Assembly: GCF_934630525.1 (NCBI RefSeq)
Contig: NZ_CAKTVX010000003.1
Span: 124,001 to 188,000, forward strand
Reading direction: 5' to 3'
Source: an uncultured Slackia sp.
GTDB lineage: Bacteria; Actinomycetota; Coriobacteriia; Coriobacteriales; Eggerthellaceae
DNA: 64,000 nucleotides
The notes under the pieces: generated by a model
The model's database searches: none
What the model saw: the letters and a program-made list of their open reading frames with translations, nothing else
Told to the model about the DNA's origin: nothing
Shown: positions 44,456 through 53,011 of the stretch, piece by piece
Layout of the letters: every line of letters starts with the position of its first letter
Position numbering within the stretch: the first letter of the stretch is position 1
Made by a program: the position numbers and the translations under genes

Positions 44456-44604
44456 TACTAGCTTGTTAGCCATCGCGCTTGCAACTTATAGAGCAAAACA
44501 AGCTCCCGCAGGCTAATGTCTCTTTCCCCAGATGGCGCCCGTTCTCAAGTGCAATACTCACGCAACCGATAACTTGCATGCCAAACAGCAAAAGCAGAAG
44601 CATA

Positions 44605-44641
44605 ATTCCCCAAAACGAGCATTTTTACAGTTTTGGGGAAT
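44605..44641. repeat. Palindrome of unknown function
   Basis: ATTCCCCAAAA and TTTTGGGGAAT form a perfect 11-bp stem around a 15-base loop, 150 bases after the TorD-like gene. It could end that transcript, although no T-run follows. Confidence 0.55.
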
Positions 44642-44725
44642 GGGAGCGTACTTCGGCAGCTTCGAGAAACTTCACGGCAAGGTCCTGCGTAACCATTCGA
44701 TCTCGTCAACAGCGCGCCGCCGAAT

Positions 44726-44824
44726 GCGCGCGTTCAGGAAGAATTGGTGATATCGGAAGGAACGGCCATCACCCACCGGCGCAATATCTATCGGAAGCTC
44801 GGCGTGCACAGCAAGCAAGAGCTC
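44726..44824 (+). pseudogene. Fragment duplicating the LuxR helix-turn-helix of the 24562 gene
   Basis: 99 bases match 26026-26124 at 95 positions and encode RVQEELVISEGTAITHRRN and the following YRKLGVHSKQEL. Homology stops sharply at both ends; no membrane domain or start codon is present. The high identity means recent copying from this or a closely related gene. Confidence 0.85.
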
Positions 44825-44830
44825 CCAAAG

Positions 44831-44882
44831 ATACGAATTTAGACCCGGTTGCCTGAATCAGCGGTCATCCCGGGCCCATCGC
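44831..44882 (-). repeat. Hairpin repeat, copy 3
   Basis: On the minus strand this reads like the repeats at 52063 and 52970: GATGG, CCCGGGA, the loop CTGATTCA, ACCGGG, then a CTAAATT tail similar to CTCAATTT in copy 1. The stem CCCGG/CCGGG and the loop are the conserved parts. Confidence 0.65.
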
Positions 44883-44984
44883 AACGCAGCGCAACCACTC
44901 GGAAACGCTATTTCGTACGATTCCAACGAATCTTGCAAGCTTGCAGCTGGCCGAATCGAGGAGAGCTATTCGCAGAATCCTAAG

Positions 44985-45336
44985 CGAATTGGGCTTAAAT
45001 TCTTCCTTCTTCAGCTCAACGAAGACATAAAGAGTAAATCGGCATAGAAGCCCGTATCGCCGACTACGAGATGATGCCACCTTCCCATGAAGGCGAAGCC
45101 TGTGCGCGACCCCAAGGAATTTGTGCAACAAACTGTTGCACTTTTTCGCATTCATATTCCCGAGAAAGTTTGAGCATGTATTTGAATCCCCGTTCACTAC
45201 AAAAATAGATGCTGTGGCTATGCGTCAGCACATGCAAGCAAGCTCGCTGTTTGCGGCGAGCGCGGCACGCGCACGCGAATTGAGAATCGCGTGCTTAATC
45301 GAATCGAGCATCTTGAAATACGCCTCTTCGTGAACT
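44985..45336 (-). pseudogene. Degraded DUF1016 (YhcG-type PDDEXK nuclease) gene
   Basis: Three pieces in different frames match conserved parts of DUF1016 proteins in the right order. HAILNSRARAALAANSELA resembles the N-terminal domain (family: RAALAVNRELI). KVQQFVAQIPWG resembles the VAQIPWGH motif. GDTGFYADLLF with, in another frame, YVFVELKKEEFKP resembles the PDDEXK core (DLLFYH...VVIELKxGEFKP). The whole spans only about 350 bases against roughly 1 kb for an intact gene, with stops between pieces, so it is deleted and frameshifted. Confidence 0.7.
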
Positions 45337-45363
45337 GGAAACCCTCAAGCCGAAGCGCACCAA

Positions 45364-46140
45364 TCATCCCAGGGAGCCACACCCGCTTTTGCCCTTAAAG
45401 CACCTGAACCCCCACCCCATTCCCAGCGGGTCGTTGTACACGACCATCGAATCTTTGTGCGCAGAACAGATAAGCGTCAGATTGTATCTCTGAGCAAGTT
45501 CGATGGTTTCGTTTGTGGGAACGGCTTTCGTGACAAGAATGGGAACACCAGCGCGAATCGCTTTAAGCGCCATGTCTGTTGGCATACGGCCCGATGAGAA
45601 AATCGTCGATTGCAATAAATCAATTCCATTGATAAGCCCGTCGCCAATCACTTTGTCGAAGGCGTTATGCCTACCAAGATCTTCATACCGGCATGCGAGT
45701 TTCCCGTCGGGGCCGTAGAGATAGCAGCTGTGTACGCCATACGTGGCGCGATGCGCAGGTGAGTCAAGGGAAAAATCGTCGCACATTCCGAAAATGGCCC
45801 GTGGGCTCCATTCGATGGGGTTTACCGCCTGCATAGAGCCGATTTGCGCCGAGGGCGAAAAGTCGACCTCGACCGTCGGTATCGAGGAGTCGACCTCGAC
45901 GGAGCGAATGTCATCGAACGAGTCAATGAACCCCTGCGTTTTGAGCCAGCCGACAACGAGCTCTTTGATGTTGCATGGGGAGCAAACGAAAGTCCTGGTT
46001 TCCTTTTCGTTCAGCACCGCGGTAAACGCGAACTCCGATTGGAGCAGCTGGTGCTTGCTCTCGATCGAGCCATCTCGGTGAACTAGGACGCCTCTGCGAA
46101 GGATGAGGGGGATTGGCGTGAGTTCGTTGTCGGCAAGCAT
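45364..46140 (-). CDS. fdhD: FdhD-like accessory sulfurtransferase protein lacking CxxC
   Basis: A 258-residue FdhD-family protein. Conserved motifs are CSPCNIKELVVGWL (near residue 53), EDLGRHNAFDKVIG, SGRMPTDMALKAIRAGVPILVTKAVPT and LICSAH. FdhD moves sulfur from IscS to the molybdenum cofactor of formate dehydrogenases. The usual CxxC of the mobile loop is not seen where expected; the region reads MCDDFSLDSPAHRATYGVHSCYLY. The protein is encoded with a molybdoenzyme that is not an obvious formate dehydrogenase. The ATG at 46140 follows AAAGGAAG. It is last in a three-gene operon. Confidence 0.85.
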   Translation of the reverse strand: MLADNELTPIPLILRRGVLVHRDGSIESKHQLLQSEFAFTAVLNEKETRTFVCSPCNIKELVVGWLKTQGFIDSFDDIRSVEVDSSIPTVEVDFSPSAQIGSMQAVNPIEWSPRAIFGMCDDFSLDSPAHRATYGVHSCYLYGPDGKLACRYEDLGRHNAFDKVIGDGLINGIDLLQSTIFSSGRMPTDMALKAIRAGVPILVTKAVPTNETIELAQRYNLTLICSAHKDSMVVYNDPLGMGWGFRCFKGKSGCGSLG

Positions 46141-46204
46141 GGCAAGCTTCCTTTGAGCGACGGAATGCGCGGGGCGACGATGAATTTCGCCCCGCGCTGA
46201 GCTG

Positions 46205-46816
46205 CTAGGAATTGATTACTGGCAGGTAGTACACGCGCGGAGACGTGCCCTCTTCGGGCAAATATACCTCGCCGCCGCGCTCCTTGACGCGCTTCTTCAC
46301 TTCGTCGAGCGGCCCGAAGTAGCGAGCCTCGGTCATGCACGCGCGCACGCATACCGGATCGGGATTGCCGTCCTCGCTATGCCCCATGCAGAAGTCGCAC
46401 TTGTCCACCGTATCGGGAAGCATGCCCTTGCTCGCATAGGTGACTTGCTCGTATTCGTTGAGGTCGCTCCCGAAATAACCGTCTTCGTTGGGGATGTGGT
46501 AACGCGCTCCGTAGGGACAGGCGTCCATGCACTTCTCGCATCCGATGCACGTCTCTTTATCGATGACCACAATGCCATCGTCGTTGACCGACGAAGCCCC
46601 TGTCGGGCATGCCGCCACGCACTTGGGGTTTTCGCACATCATGCACAGCATAGGGCGAATCGTACGAGTTGAATTCGGGTATTGCCCCTCGTAGGAGCGC
46701 AGCACTTTCGAGCGCGTATCACCTGGAGGCGTGCCGTTTGCCTGCTTGCAGGCAACGGAGCAGCCGTGGCAGCCGACGCATTTCTCCAAGTCGATGATGA
46801 ATCCATATTCAGCCAT
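46205..46816 (-). CDS. Four-cluster iron-sulfur subunit (NrfC/PsrB type)
   Basis: A 203-residue ferredoxin-like subunit. Clusters: CVGCHGCSVAC, CMMCENPKCVAAC, CIGCEKCMDAC, and the split CDFCMG...CVRAC. It probably passes electrons to the molybdoenzyme encoded 13 bases upstream. The ATG at 46816 follows AAGGAAGG. Very similar in layout to the protein at 62847 (shared GTPPG-TRS, DLNEYEQV/ELNEYEQV and EARYFG/GARVFG segments), showing that the two modules are paralogous. Confidence 0.92.
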   Translation of the reverse strand: MAEYGFIIDLEKCVGCHGCSVACKQANGTPPGDTRSKVLRSYEGQYPNSTRTIRPMLCMMCENPKCVAACPTGASSVNDDGIVVIDKETCIGCEKCMDACPYGARYHIPNEDGYFGSDLNEYEQVTYASKGMLPDTVDKCDFCMGHSEDGNPDPVCVRACMTEARYFGPLDEVKKRVKERGGEVYLPEEGTSPRVYYLPVINS

Positions 46817-46829
46817 TGCCGCACCTTCC

Positions 46830-49586
46830 TTAAGAGATCTTCTCGAGTTTGCAGCGCACGCACTGGTCGACGCCCGATCCGACATACTCCATGCGCTTCG
46901 GGTCTCCGCAGGGCACGAGATGGTTCACGGCATAACCCTTGTTTTCGCTGACGGGCTGGAACGCGCTACGTGAGCCCAAATGTCCACCCATGGACGCCAC
47001 GACCTCAGGATGCACTCCACTCGACAGCACGGCGATGCCCTCGACCACGTTTCCGTCACGATTGCTCAGACGTACTTTATCGCCCGTCTTGATGCCGCGA
47101 GCAGCGCCAGTCTCCTCGTTGATTTCCAAGAAGTACGAGATATCGTCGGCCTCGTTGATTTCATTGATCCACGCGTTTTCAACTTGCCACGTATCGGTAT
47201 TGATGGCGTTGGTCCAATACACCGGATATAGGTCGTAGCCCTCTTCCTCGACTTCATAGTCGCAGCAAGGCATCCAATCGGGCAGGGGGATATAGTCGCC
47301 AGTTTCCCACTCGATGCCAAGCTTTGCGACTTCGGCTTCAATCTTCTCCTTCGCCTCAAGCATGAAGTCGAAGTAGATGGGAATGCGGCCCTCTTTGCCC
47401 GCGGCGAACGCGTAGACCTCGTCCGCCTTGCGCTCGCGAGTCCATACGCCGTTCTCCTTGAACCAATCGATGCCGCGCTCGTGGCCCGCGAGCGACTTCA
47501 TCGCGGCATCGACAACGGCCTTCGCGGTGATTTGCTGATCGGTCGGCAGCGCATGCTCCTTGTCGATGTGGTAGTAGCCGTTCAACGCCTCGGCATATTC
47601 GGCAGTTTTGCCGGCCTTTTCGGCCAGCGCACCGAAGGTATCCAATGCCGACGGGCAATCGTCTTTCGCAGGCACAATGGGGATACGCGAGCCCACGATA
47701 AACGGTACCTCAGGGATGCCCGGCACGCGATGGTTGTTAAACGACAGCGGCAGGGGGTCGTAGCGCTCGAGATAGCACGGCTCGGGGATGATGAGGTCGT
47801 AGTAGTACGACGATTCGTTCAGGTAAATGTCCATGCCGAAGATATAATTGAATGATTCGAGCAGACGCGCCTGATAGTCGTTGTCACACCAGTTCTTAAT
47901 GGGGTTCGACGCCATGCAGAACGCCATCTCGGACGGCTCAGTGTTGTACAAGTCCGGATAGAGCTGCGAGATATAAGCGAAGTGTTGGTCCATCGTGAAG
48001 GGCTGCAACTCCTCCATGGCTTCGCTCGTGGGCTCGTAGCTGCCGTTGCGGATACGGTCATAGTACGATTCCTGCTCGGGCCAGCCGTGGGCCATGGCCT
48101 GATACTCAATCAGACCGTCCTCGTCCCAAATGCTCCATTCCCACTTGTGGCCAGGATCGTCCTCGTAGAAGCCGTAGTTGTTAGCGGTGTAGTAGCCCAG
48201 GTAGCCGCCACGCGCGAACGTCGAACCAACAATGTTGTTCAGTTGCAGAATGGCCCAATGCGTGATGAAACCATGTTTATGGCGCGCGATGCCCGAGAAT
48301 GTGTCGACCGCGACAGGACGATAAGGCACCTCGATGCCGTCAACGACCTCGGTCTGGCCGATGCATGCCGCCTCACCGAATTCTTTCGCGATGCGACGAG
48401 TTGTGTCGGCCGGCACCGTGGTGATTTCCTCGGCGTATTCGGGCGTATATTTCGCAACGTGCTCCTTGAACAGGGTGAACGCCGTGCGTACTTTGACCCC
48501 GTCCACCTCAAAGTCGCCTTCGAGCGCGGGCTTGTCGCATTTGTCGTAAGGCTTTGCCGTATTGTCGACAGTGTCCCAATACAGTGACTTGTTGCTCGAC
48601 GCATCGCGAACGATGCGCTTGGTCTCAGGGTTCACGAGAGCGGGGCCGTTCGTGCGATTGGTCAGGAACTCCTCGTCGTAGATTCCGTATTCGTTCACGA
48701 GCAGGTTCGCCATGGCCAACGCCACGGCGGCGTCGGTGCCAGGGCGAATGGGCACCCATTCATCTGCCTGTTCGGCCGAGGCGGACATATGCGGATCGAA
48801 GTCGACGAGCTTGCAGCCGTTCACGCGCGATTCCGCGAAGAACTTTGCGTCGATGCTCGTGCCGTGACGCGTTGCCACGCCGGCCTGCGTACCGAACTGC
48901 ATAAGATATTTGATGTGCGCGTAGTCAGGAAGTGCGTTGCCACAGCCCGTCATGATCGAAGTAATCGGATGCGTGGGCGCACCGCAGATGTCCGCCTTCA
49001 GCGGTAACGGGATGTTGCCGTTGGTGCCGAGCCATGTCATCGAGTCGATCCAGGAGATAATCGAGGTGATAAGGGCGAACACGACGACAGGCTTGTTCTT
49101 CTCTTTTTGCTCGTCGAGCTTCGCGAGAATCTCGTCATATGCTTCGTCCCAGGTGATTTCTTCCCACTGCGGATCAATCCCGATTCCCTTGTTCGGGTTT
49201 GTGCGACGCAAGGGAACGGTGATGCGGTTCGGGTCGTAGAGCTGCATGATGCCTGCGGTGCCCTTGCCACACAGATGTCCCCATCCAGCGGGACTGCGGT
49301 CGTCGCCCTTGATTTCAACGAGCTTGCCGTCAACGACGTGGCCAAGAATGCTGCAGTGGTTGAAACACATGTTGCACATCGACGGAATCCACTCGTCCTG
49401 CTTCGCCGCGCCACCACTGGATTGATTTTCATCGTTTGACGCGCAGCCCAAAAGTCCACCGGCTATGCCAGCCGTGGCCGCGGTTGCCGCCGCCGCTTTG
49501 ACAAAATTACGACGCGTAATCGTTCCGAACGGCGTCTTCACGACAGACTTCTCTTTCTGTCCATCGCGGGGTTTGACGGTATCCAT
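46830..49586 (-). CDS. Molybdopterin oxidoreductase, possible dehydroxylase/transhydroxylase class
   Basis: A 918-residue Tat-exported enzyme: TRRNF (24-28), lipobox LLGC (Cys48), 4Fe-4S cysteines 71, 74, 78 and 106. KADICGAPTHPITS places Cys201 where a metal ligand would be expected. The extended middle region (ESYYDRIRNGSYEPT, PFTMDQHFAYISQLYPD) and the C-terminus (HLGSRSAFQPV...GVDQCVRCKLEKI) recall the Eggerthella catechol dehydroxylases and their relatives (acetylene hydratase, pyrogallol transhydroxylase) more than DmsA or NapA; this is a recollection of family features, not a search result. The ATG at 49586 follows AAGGGGG. Divergent from a LuxR gene, the arrangement known for dehydroxylases. 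Confidence 0.82.
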   Translation of the reverse strand: MDTVKPRDGQKEKSVVKTPFGTITRRNFVKAAAATAATAGIAGGLLGCASNDENQSSGGAAKQDEWIPSMCNMCFNHCSILGHVVDGKLVEIKGDDRSPAGWGHLCGKGTAGIMQLYDPNRITVPLRRTNPNKGIGIDPQWEEITWDEAYDEILAKLDEQKEKNKPVVVFALITSIISWIDSMTWLGTNGNIPLPLKADICGAPTHPITSIMTGCGNALPDYAHIKYLMQFGTQAGVATRHGTSIDAKFFAESRVNGCKLVDFDPHMSASAEQADEWVPIRPGTDAAVALAMANLLVNEYGIYDEEFLTNRTNGPALVNPETKRIVRDASSNKSLYWDTVDNTAKPYDKCDKPALEGDFEVDGVKVRTAFTLFKEHVAKYTPEYAEEITTVPADTTRRIAKEFGEAACIGQTEVVDGIEVPYRPVAVDTFSGIARHKHGFITHWAILQLNNIVGSTFARGGYLGYYTANNYGFYEDDPGHKWEWSIWDEDGLIEYQAMAHGWPEQESYYDRIRNGSYEPTSEAMEELQPFTMDQHFAYISQLYPDLYNTEPSEMAFCMASNPIKNWCDNDYQARLLESFNYIFGMDIYLNESSYYYDLIIPEPCYLERYDPLPLSFNNHRVPGIPEVPFIVGSRIPIVPAKDDCPSALDTFGALAEKAGKTAEYAEALNGYYHIDKEHALPTDQQITAKAVVDAAMKSLAGHERGIDWFKENGVWTRERKADEVYAFAAGKEGRIPIYFDFMLEAKEKIEAEVAKLGIEWETGDYIPLPDWMPCCDYEVEEEGYDLYPVYWTNAINTDTWQVENAWINEINEADDISYFLEINEETGAARGIKTGDKVRLSNRDGNVVEGIAVLSSGVHPEVVASMGGHLGSRSAFQPVSENKGYAVNHLVPCGDPKRMEYVGSGVDQCVRCKLEKIS

Positions 49587-49842
49587 AAATACCCCCTTCT
49601 TGACGGCGCGTCGTATTGCGGCGCAGTCGAGGCCCCCAACCCCGCCCACGTTTTCATCCACCTTAAACGCGCTGCTTATAAAGCGAATAATCGCAGGCAG
49701 CAGCGCTTTCCCGCATCTTCCCCCTGGGGGCAAATACCGATATCCCCCTCGTAAGGGGAGGTCTGAAAATGCCGATGGGATATCATGGGGAGAATATAAA
49801 TGGGCCCGAAAGAAATCCGGACTTGTTTTTGGGGGTGTCGTT
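49587..49842. promoter_or_regulatory. Divergent molybdoenzyme/LuxR promoter region
   Basis: GATATCCC (49739-49746) and GGGATATC (49777-49784) form an 8-bp inverted repeat, with CCCCT-CGTA-AGGGG inside it. It is a compact candidate operator roughly midway between the two starts. Confidence 0.45.
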
Positions 49843-51399
49843 ATGGGAAATCGCGGAAGAAAAACGTTCTCTCGAACAGTGCAGATGCTGAATTTCGACG
49901 TTCGCCCGTCAATCGTCATAGGCTTCGCGCTCCATTGGTGCTGGGTGTGGATGGTTTTCTGGAGCACGAAGTTCTACTCGGCGGCTTCGGAATACGGCGC
50001 AGACAAGGGCTTGGAATGGCTATGGAACATTTCGCTCGCCGCTATGGTTTGCACTTTGCTCGCCCTGTTTTTCGTAAGTCGGAAGAAGGGTGTGCTGGGC
50101 AGTAGCGCAGCCCTCGTAACGTCGGCTGGAGTAATGACGGCCGTGGGCACCCTACTGGTGATAGACCCCACGTTGTTCGCATCTCGCCAGGTTGCCTTTG
50201 GCGTATATGCCGTTGGAGCGATTCTGACAGGCGTCGGGAGCGCAATCGAGCTTGTTATATGGGGCGAGTTGCTCATTGTACTGGGGACGCGTCAGACTGT
50301 TGTGTACTTCACATCCGCTACTATCTTGAGCGCGATTATTTTCCTGTTCCTCTCTCCAATAGGGTCCTCGTATTCTGAGCTCATCGTGGTGCGAATACTT
50401 TCCGCTCTCATGCCTTTAGGCGAGATCGCTCTATTGCTACGACAATCTAATCTTTTCAAAGATTCAGGTAAACGTGCCCCGATTGCCGAAGGCCCCGAGG
50501 CCGCAAATGGCAGCGCTCTCAATGAGCCCTCCGATGGCATCACGCTTTGGAATGCGCATCAGCATCGTCCAACCAAGCTTGGACGCGCCCTTTTGAGTTT
50601 GTTCGGCATAGCGCTCGTATTCGGCATGTCATATGGCATGATGAAGGGACTGTTCGTGACGAGCGGGGAATCTGACATCGTCGTACGCAACGCGATCAAC
50701 GCCGTCGCGCTCATTTTTGGATGCGTGGCAATTTTCCTTATGATGTCGCAGCTTCGGATGGATTTAGGCAGACTTACCTATCAAATCGCGTTGCCGCTCA
50801 TGGCGCTAGGGTTCTTGCTTTTCGCGCTGGACAGGCCCATGAATCTGCTCGGCTTCGGCGTGCACCAATTCGGGTATCAATACTTCTACACCATCATTTG
50901 GGCGTATTGGTCGGTGTTGTCGCACCGATTGGGAGGACCTTACGCCCAATATGCCGCGACAGGCGCATTCGGGGTGCAGTTCGGCCAAATCACAGGTTCC
51001 ATGGTCGGAGCGACCATCGCACACGCGGTAACAAGTCCCTACCAGCTGGCGATGACCTCTGCCTCGGCGATTCTCGTTATTCTTTTTATATCGGTTTTCC
51101 AGATGTCGGCGACGCCGTTGTCGTCGATAGCTCCGTTTGGACAGGGACCAGTCAGAACGCGCTTTTACTCGGCGTGCACCAACTTGGCCGACGCGCGCGG
51201 CTTTTCGCCGCGCGAGCGCGACGTTTTCATGATTCTGGTGCGCGGTCGCAACTGCGCCTATATCGCCAATGAGCTGCATATCGCGGAAAGCACCGTGAAG
51301 TCGCATATTAAAAGCATCTACCGCAAGGCCGGTGTGCACTCGCAGCAAGAGCTGCTCGACGCCATCGATTTCGAGGGTCGCGCCGACGCGAGCAAGTGA
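49843..51399 (+). CDS. Membrane-bound LuxR-family transcriptional regulator
   Basis: A 518-residue regulator. Hydrophobic segments run from about residue 20 to 430, with a polar loop near 200-240; the LuxR domain is at about 450-510 (FSPRERDVFMILVRGRN...IYRKAGVHSQQELLDAI). The ATG at 49843 follows GGGGGTG. Longer in-frame starts upstream would run through the promoter region and are rejected. It is the probable activator of the divergent molybdoenzyme operon, by analogy with dehydroxylase regulators; the inducer is unknown. Confidence 0.9.
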   Translation: MGNRGRKTFSRTVQMLNFDVRPSIVIGFALHWCWVWMVFWSTKFYSAASEYGADKGLEWLWNISLAAMVCTLLALFFVSRKKGVLGSSAALVTSAGVMTAVGTLLVIDPTLFASRQVAFGVYAVGAILTGVGSAIELVIWGELLIVLGTRQTVVYFTSATILSAIIFLFLSPIGSSYSELIVVRILSALMPLGEIALLLRQSNLFKDSGKRAPIAEGPEAANGSALNEPSDGITLWNAHQHRPTKLGRALLSLFGIALVFGMSYGMMKGLFVTSGESDIVVRNAINAVALIFGCVAIFLMMSQLRMDLGRLTYQIALPLMALGFLLFALDRPMNLLGFGVHQFGYQYFYTIIWAYWSVLSHRLGGPYAQYAATGAFGVQFGQITGSMVGATIAHAVTSPYQLAMTSASAILVILFISVFQMSATPLSSIAPFGQGPVRTRFYSACTNLADARGFSPRERDVFMILVRGRNCAYIANELHIAESTVKSHIKSIYRKAGVHSQQELLDAIDFEGRADASK

Positions 51400-51614
51400 C
51401 GGAGCGAGCCGATTGCTGCAGGATTACCGTTTTCGAGCAAATCCAGTCGAAAGCGATCGACGTGGATTGTAGGCCGCACACGTTTTGCCGATGCCGCCCA
51501 TCCCGAATAAAGAGTGACGGCATGCCGAGCATTGCATCCCTCACTCAACACGAGACCCTTGGCAGTAGTCAGTTCGGGATAAACCGTCATCGAATTCGAT
51601 CCAGATGTTCAGCC

Positions 51615-51860
51615 TTATTTCGCGCCGCCCTTCGCGTCGGCGCGAACGTCGACGCCAATGGTCGCAAGAACGGCGAGCGCCTTGCCCAGCTCGGCCGTTT
51701 CCTTTCCGCGCTCGAGGTTCGAGACGAACATAAGGCTGCATCCCGACAGGTCGGCAATTTGCTGCTGCGTGTAGCCTTTCGCTTTGCGGAACGTCCTTAC
51801 CGCACGCCCAAAATCGGCCGCATCGTAAATTCGCATATTATCACGTCCGTAATAATTCAT
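51615..51860 (-). CDS. Small XRE-family regulator, HipB-like
   Basis: An 81-residue protein with one Cro/CI helix-turn-helix (FGRAVRTFRKAKGYTQQQIADLSGCSLMFVSNLERG, about residues 17-52) and a HipB-like C-terminus (LAVLATIGVDVRA). HipB is normally followed by hipA; here the next 215 bases hold no intact gene, so this may be an orphan antitoxin or repressor. MRIYD (ATG nine codons in) is an alternative start. A GTAAT-A-ATTAC palindrome upstream (51925-51935) is a candidate self-operator. Confidence 0.78.
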   Translation of the reverse strand: MNYYGRDNMRIYDAADFGRAVRTFRKAKGYTQQQIADLSGCSLMFVSNLERGKETAELGKALAVLATIGVDVRADAKGGAK

Positions 51861-51920
51861 GGTTTTATGGGATTGATTATAACGAACATGATAATTATGA
51901 GCAGTAAAGCAGCATTATCT

Positions 51921-51959
51921 CGAACGTAATAATTACCGTGCTGAATTTCTGCCTTATTA
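51921..51959 (+). repeat. 39-base direct repeat R1, left copy
   Basis: It matches 53244-53282 at 37 of 39 positions and contains the palindrome GTAATAATTAC. It lies upstream of the XRE gene and to the left of the Abi gene. Confidence 0.8.
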
Positions 51960-52062
51960 AGCGATTCATGCGGTTGGTTGAAAAAGTAACGGAGGTTGCG
52001 TTGACGAGTTGTAACTTCCAGTCGCTTGCCTAAAACACCGTAGGGCCGTTATACTGTTAGAC

Positions 52063-52112
52063 GATGGCCCCGGGAATGACCTCTGATTCAAGTCACCGGG
52101 GCTCAATTTGTC
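52063..52112 (+). repeat. Hairpin repeat, copy 1, in the Abi gene leader
   Basis: CCCCGG (52068-52073) pairs with CCGGGG (52096-52101), with an inner TGAC/GTCA and the loop around CTGATTCA. It ends 16 bases before the start codon of the Abi gene, so it would form in its mRNA leader. Copies occur at 52970 and 44831. Confidence 0.75.
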
Positions 52113-52127
52113 TCTATAGGAGTTTTC

Positions 52128-52955
52128 TTGGCTGACGAGCGAAAAGACCAACCAGCAGCGGAAAACGTCGACAAGGCGGACGACGCCGTGGGCACCTTGC
52201 CCGCTGAGCGGAAAGGCCGTTTCGACAGCGATGCCGAGGACGAACAGGCTCCGAGCGCCTTGCCGTGGGCCGAAAAATGGCTCTCCGCCGAGCGGCTGAC
52301 CCCCTATCTGAAGGCCTGCGGCGGCGACGCCGAAAAGGCGCTCGCGCTCTACGAATGGAACTCCTCGCTGGCCCAGCTGCTCATGCGCGACATCTCGAAC
52401 TTCGAAGTGGCGCTGCGCAACGCATGCAACGCCGCGATGGAATCGAGCTGGCAGGGCGACGCCCATTGGTTGCTCGACGAAAATTCACCCGCACGCAGAC
52501 CCGTGATGAGGAAGTCGGCCAGGGGCATGCTCGACTCCAACCGCATTAACCGAAGAACCATCGATGCCGCCGTGGACGGCCTGTCCAAGGGCTTCTCAAC
52601 CGGCAGCCTGGTAGCAGGCCTGACGCTGGGCTTCTGGGTGCACCTGAGCGACCGCAGCCGCGAGGCCGTCATCTGGCGCTCGGGTCTCTACCGAGCTTGG
52701 CCCAAGGGCACCAACCGCGCCGAGCTGCAGGAAAGGCTGTACGGCATCCTACGCGTACGCAACCGCGTAGCCCACAACGAACGGCTCTTCGATCCGAAGC
52801 GGCCTGAGCTGTCGCCTAAGAAAGTCGATGCCGATGCCATCGAGTTGCTAGGGCTACTGTGCCCGGAGGCCACAGACTACCTGTACGGCGAGGGCGGTGC
52901 GCCCATCGAGAAGTTCCTGAACGAGCACCCCGCGCCCGTCGCCGTTGAACTTTAG
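52128..52955 (+). CDS. Abi-like protein with HEPN-type RNxxxH motif
   Basis: A 275-residue protein of the Abi family (abortive infection, Abi_2-like). After about 45 polar acidic residues comes ALALYEWNSSLAQLLMRDIS, then FEVALRNACNAAM, GLTLGFWVHLSDR and RAELQERLYGILRVRNRVAHNE. The RNRVAH segment is the HEPN RNase motif (R-x4-H). Family members are thought to stop growth or cleave RNA during phage infection. The start is a TTG at 52128 behind TAGGAG. It is flanked by two sets of direct repeats, suggesting a cargo gene. Confidence 0.82.
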   Translation: MADERKDQPAAENVDKADDAVGTLPAERKGRFDSDAEDEQAPSALPWAEKWLSAERLTPYLKACGGDAEKALALYEWNSSLAQLLMRDISNFEVALRNACNAAMESSWQGDAHWLLDENSPARRPVMRKSARGMLDSNRINRRTIDAAVDGLSKGFSTGSLVAGLTLGFWVHLSDRSREAVIWRSGLYRAWPKGTNRAELQERLYGILRVRNRVAHNERLFDPKRPELSPKKVDADAIELLGLLCPEATDYLYGEGGAPIEKFLNEHPAPVAVEL

Positions 52956-52969
52956 CGGCATATCGTCTA

Positions 52970-53011
52970 ATGGCCCCGGGAACAACCTCTGATTCAAGTC
53001 ACCGGGACTCA
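52970..53011 (+). repeat. Hairpin repeat, copy 2, after the Abi gene
   Basis: A near copy of 52063-52112 starting 15 bases after the Abi stop codon: ATGGCCCCGGGAA, ACCTCTGATTCAAGTCACC, then GGGACTCA. The inner TGAC has become CAAC, so the inner stem is lost but the outer CCCGG/CCGGG stem remains. Confidence 0.75.

Larger units (their letters stand above)
44456..45363. other. 908-base scar of gene fragments
   Basis: There is no intact gene. In order: a strong palindrome (44605-44641), a 99-base copy of a LuxR helix-turn-helix segment (44726-44824), a hairpin repeat shared with the Abi locus (44831-44882), and fragments of a DUF1016-type nuclease on the minus strand (44985-45336). Each is listed separately. 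Confidence 0.6.

Noticed and set aside
45122..45146. Hairpin GTGCAACA-AAC-TGTTGCAC followed by a T-run, looking like a plus-strand terminator
   Set aside because: On the minus strand it is the codon run for KVQQFVAQ in the DUF1016 remnant, and no plus-strand gene ends there. Probably coincidence.
51477..51512. Minus-strand string GMGGIGKT, resembling a P-loop, after the XRE gene
   Set aside because: It lies in a frame with stops on both sides within about 30 codons and no other NTPase motif. It could be a remnant, but chance is as likely.
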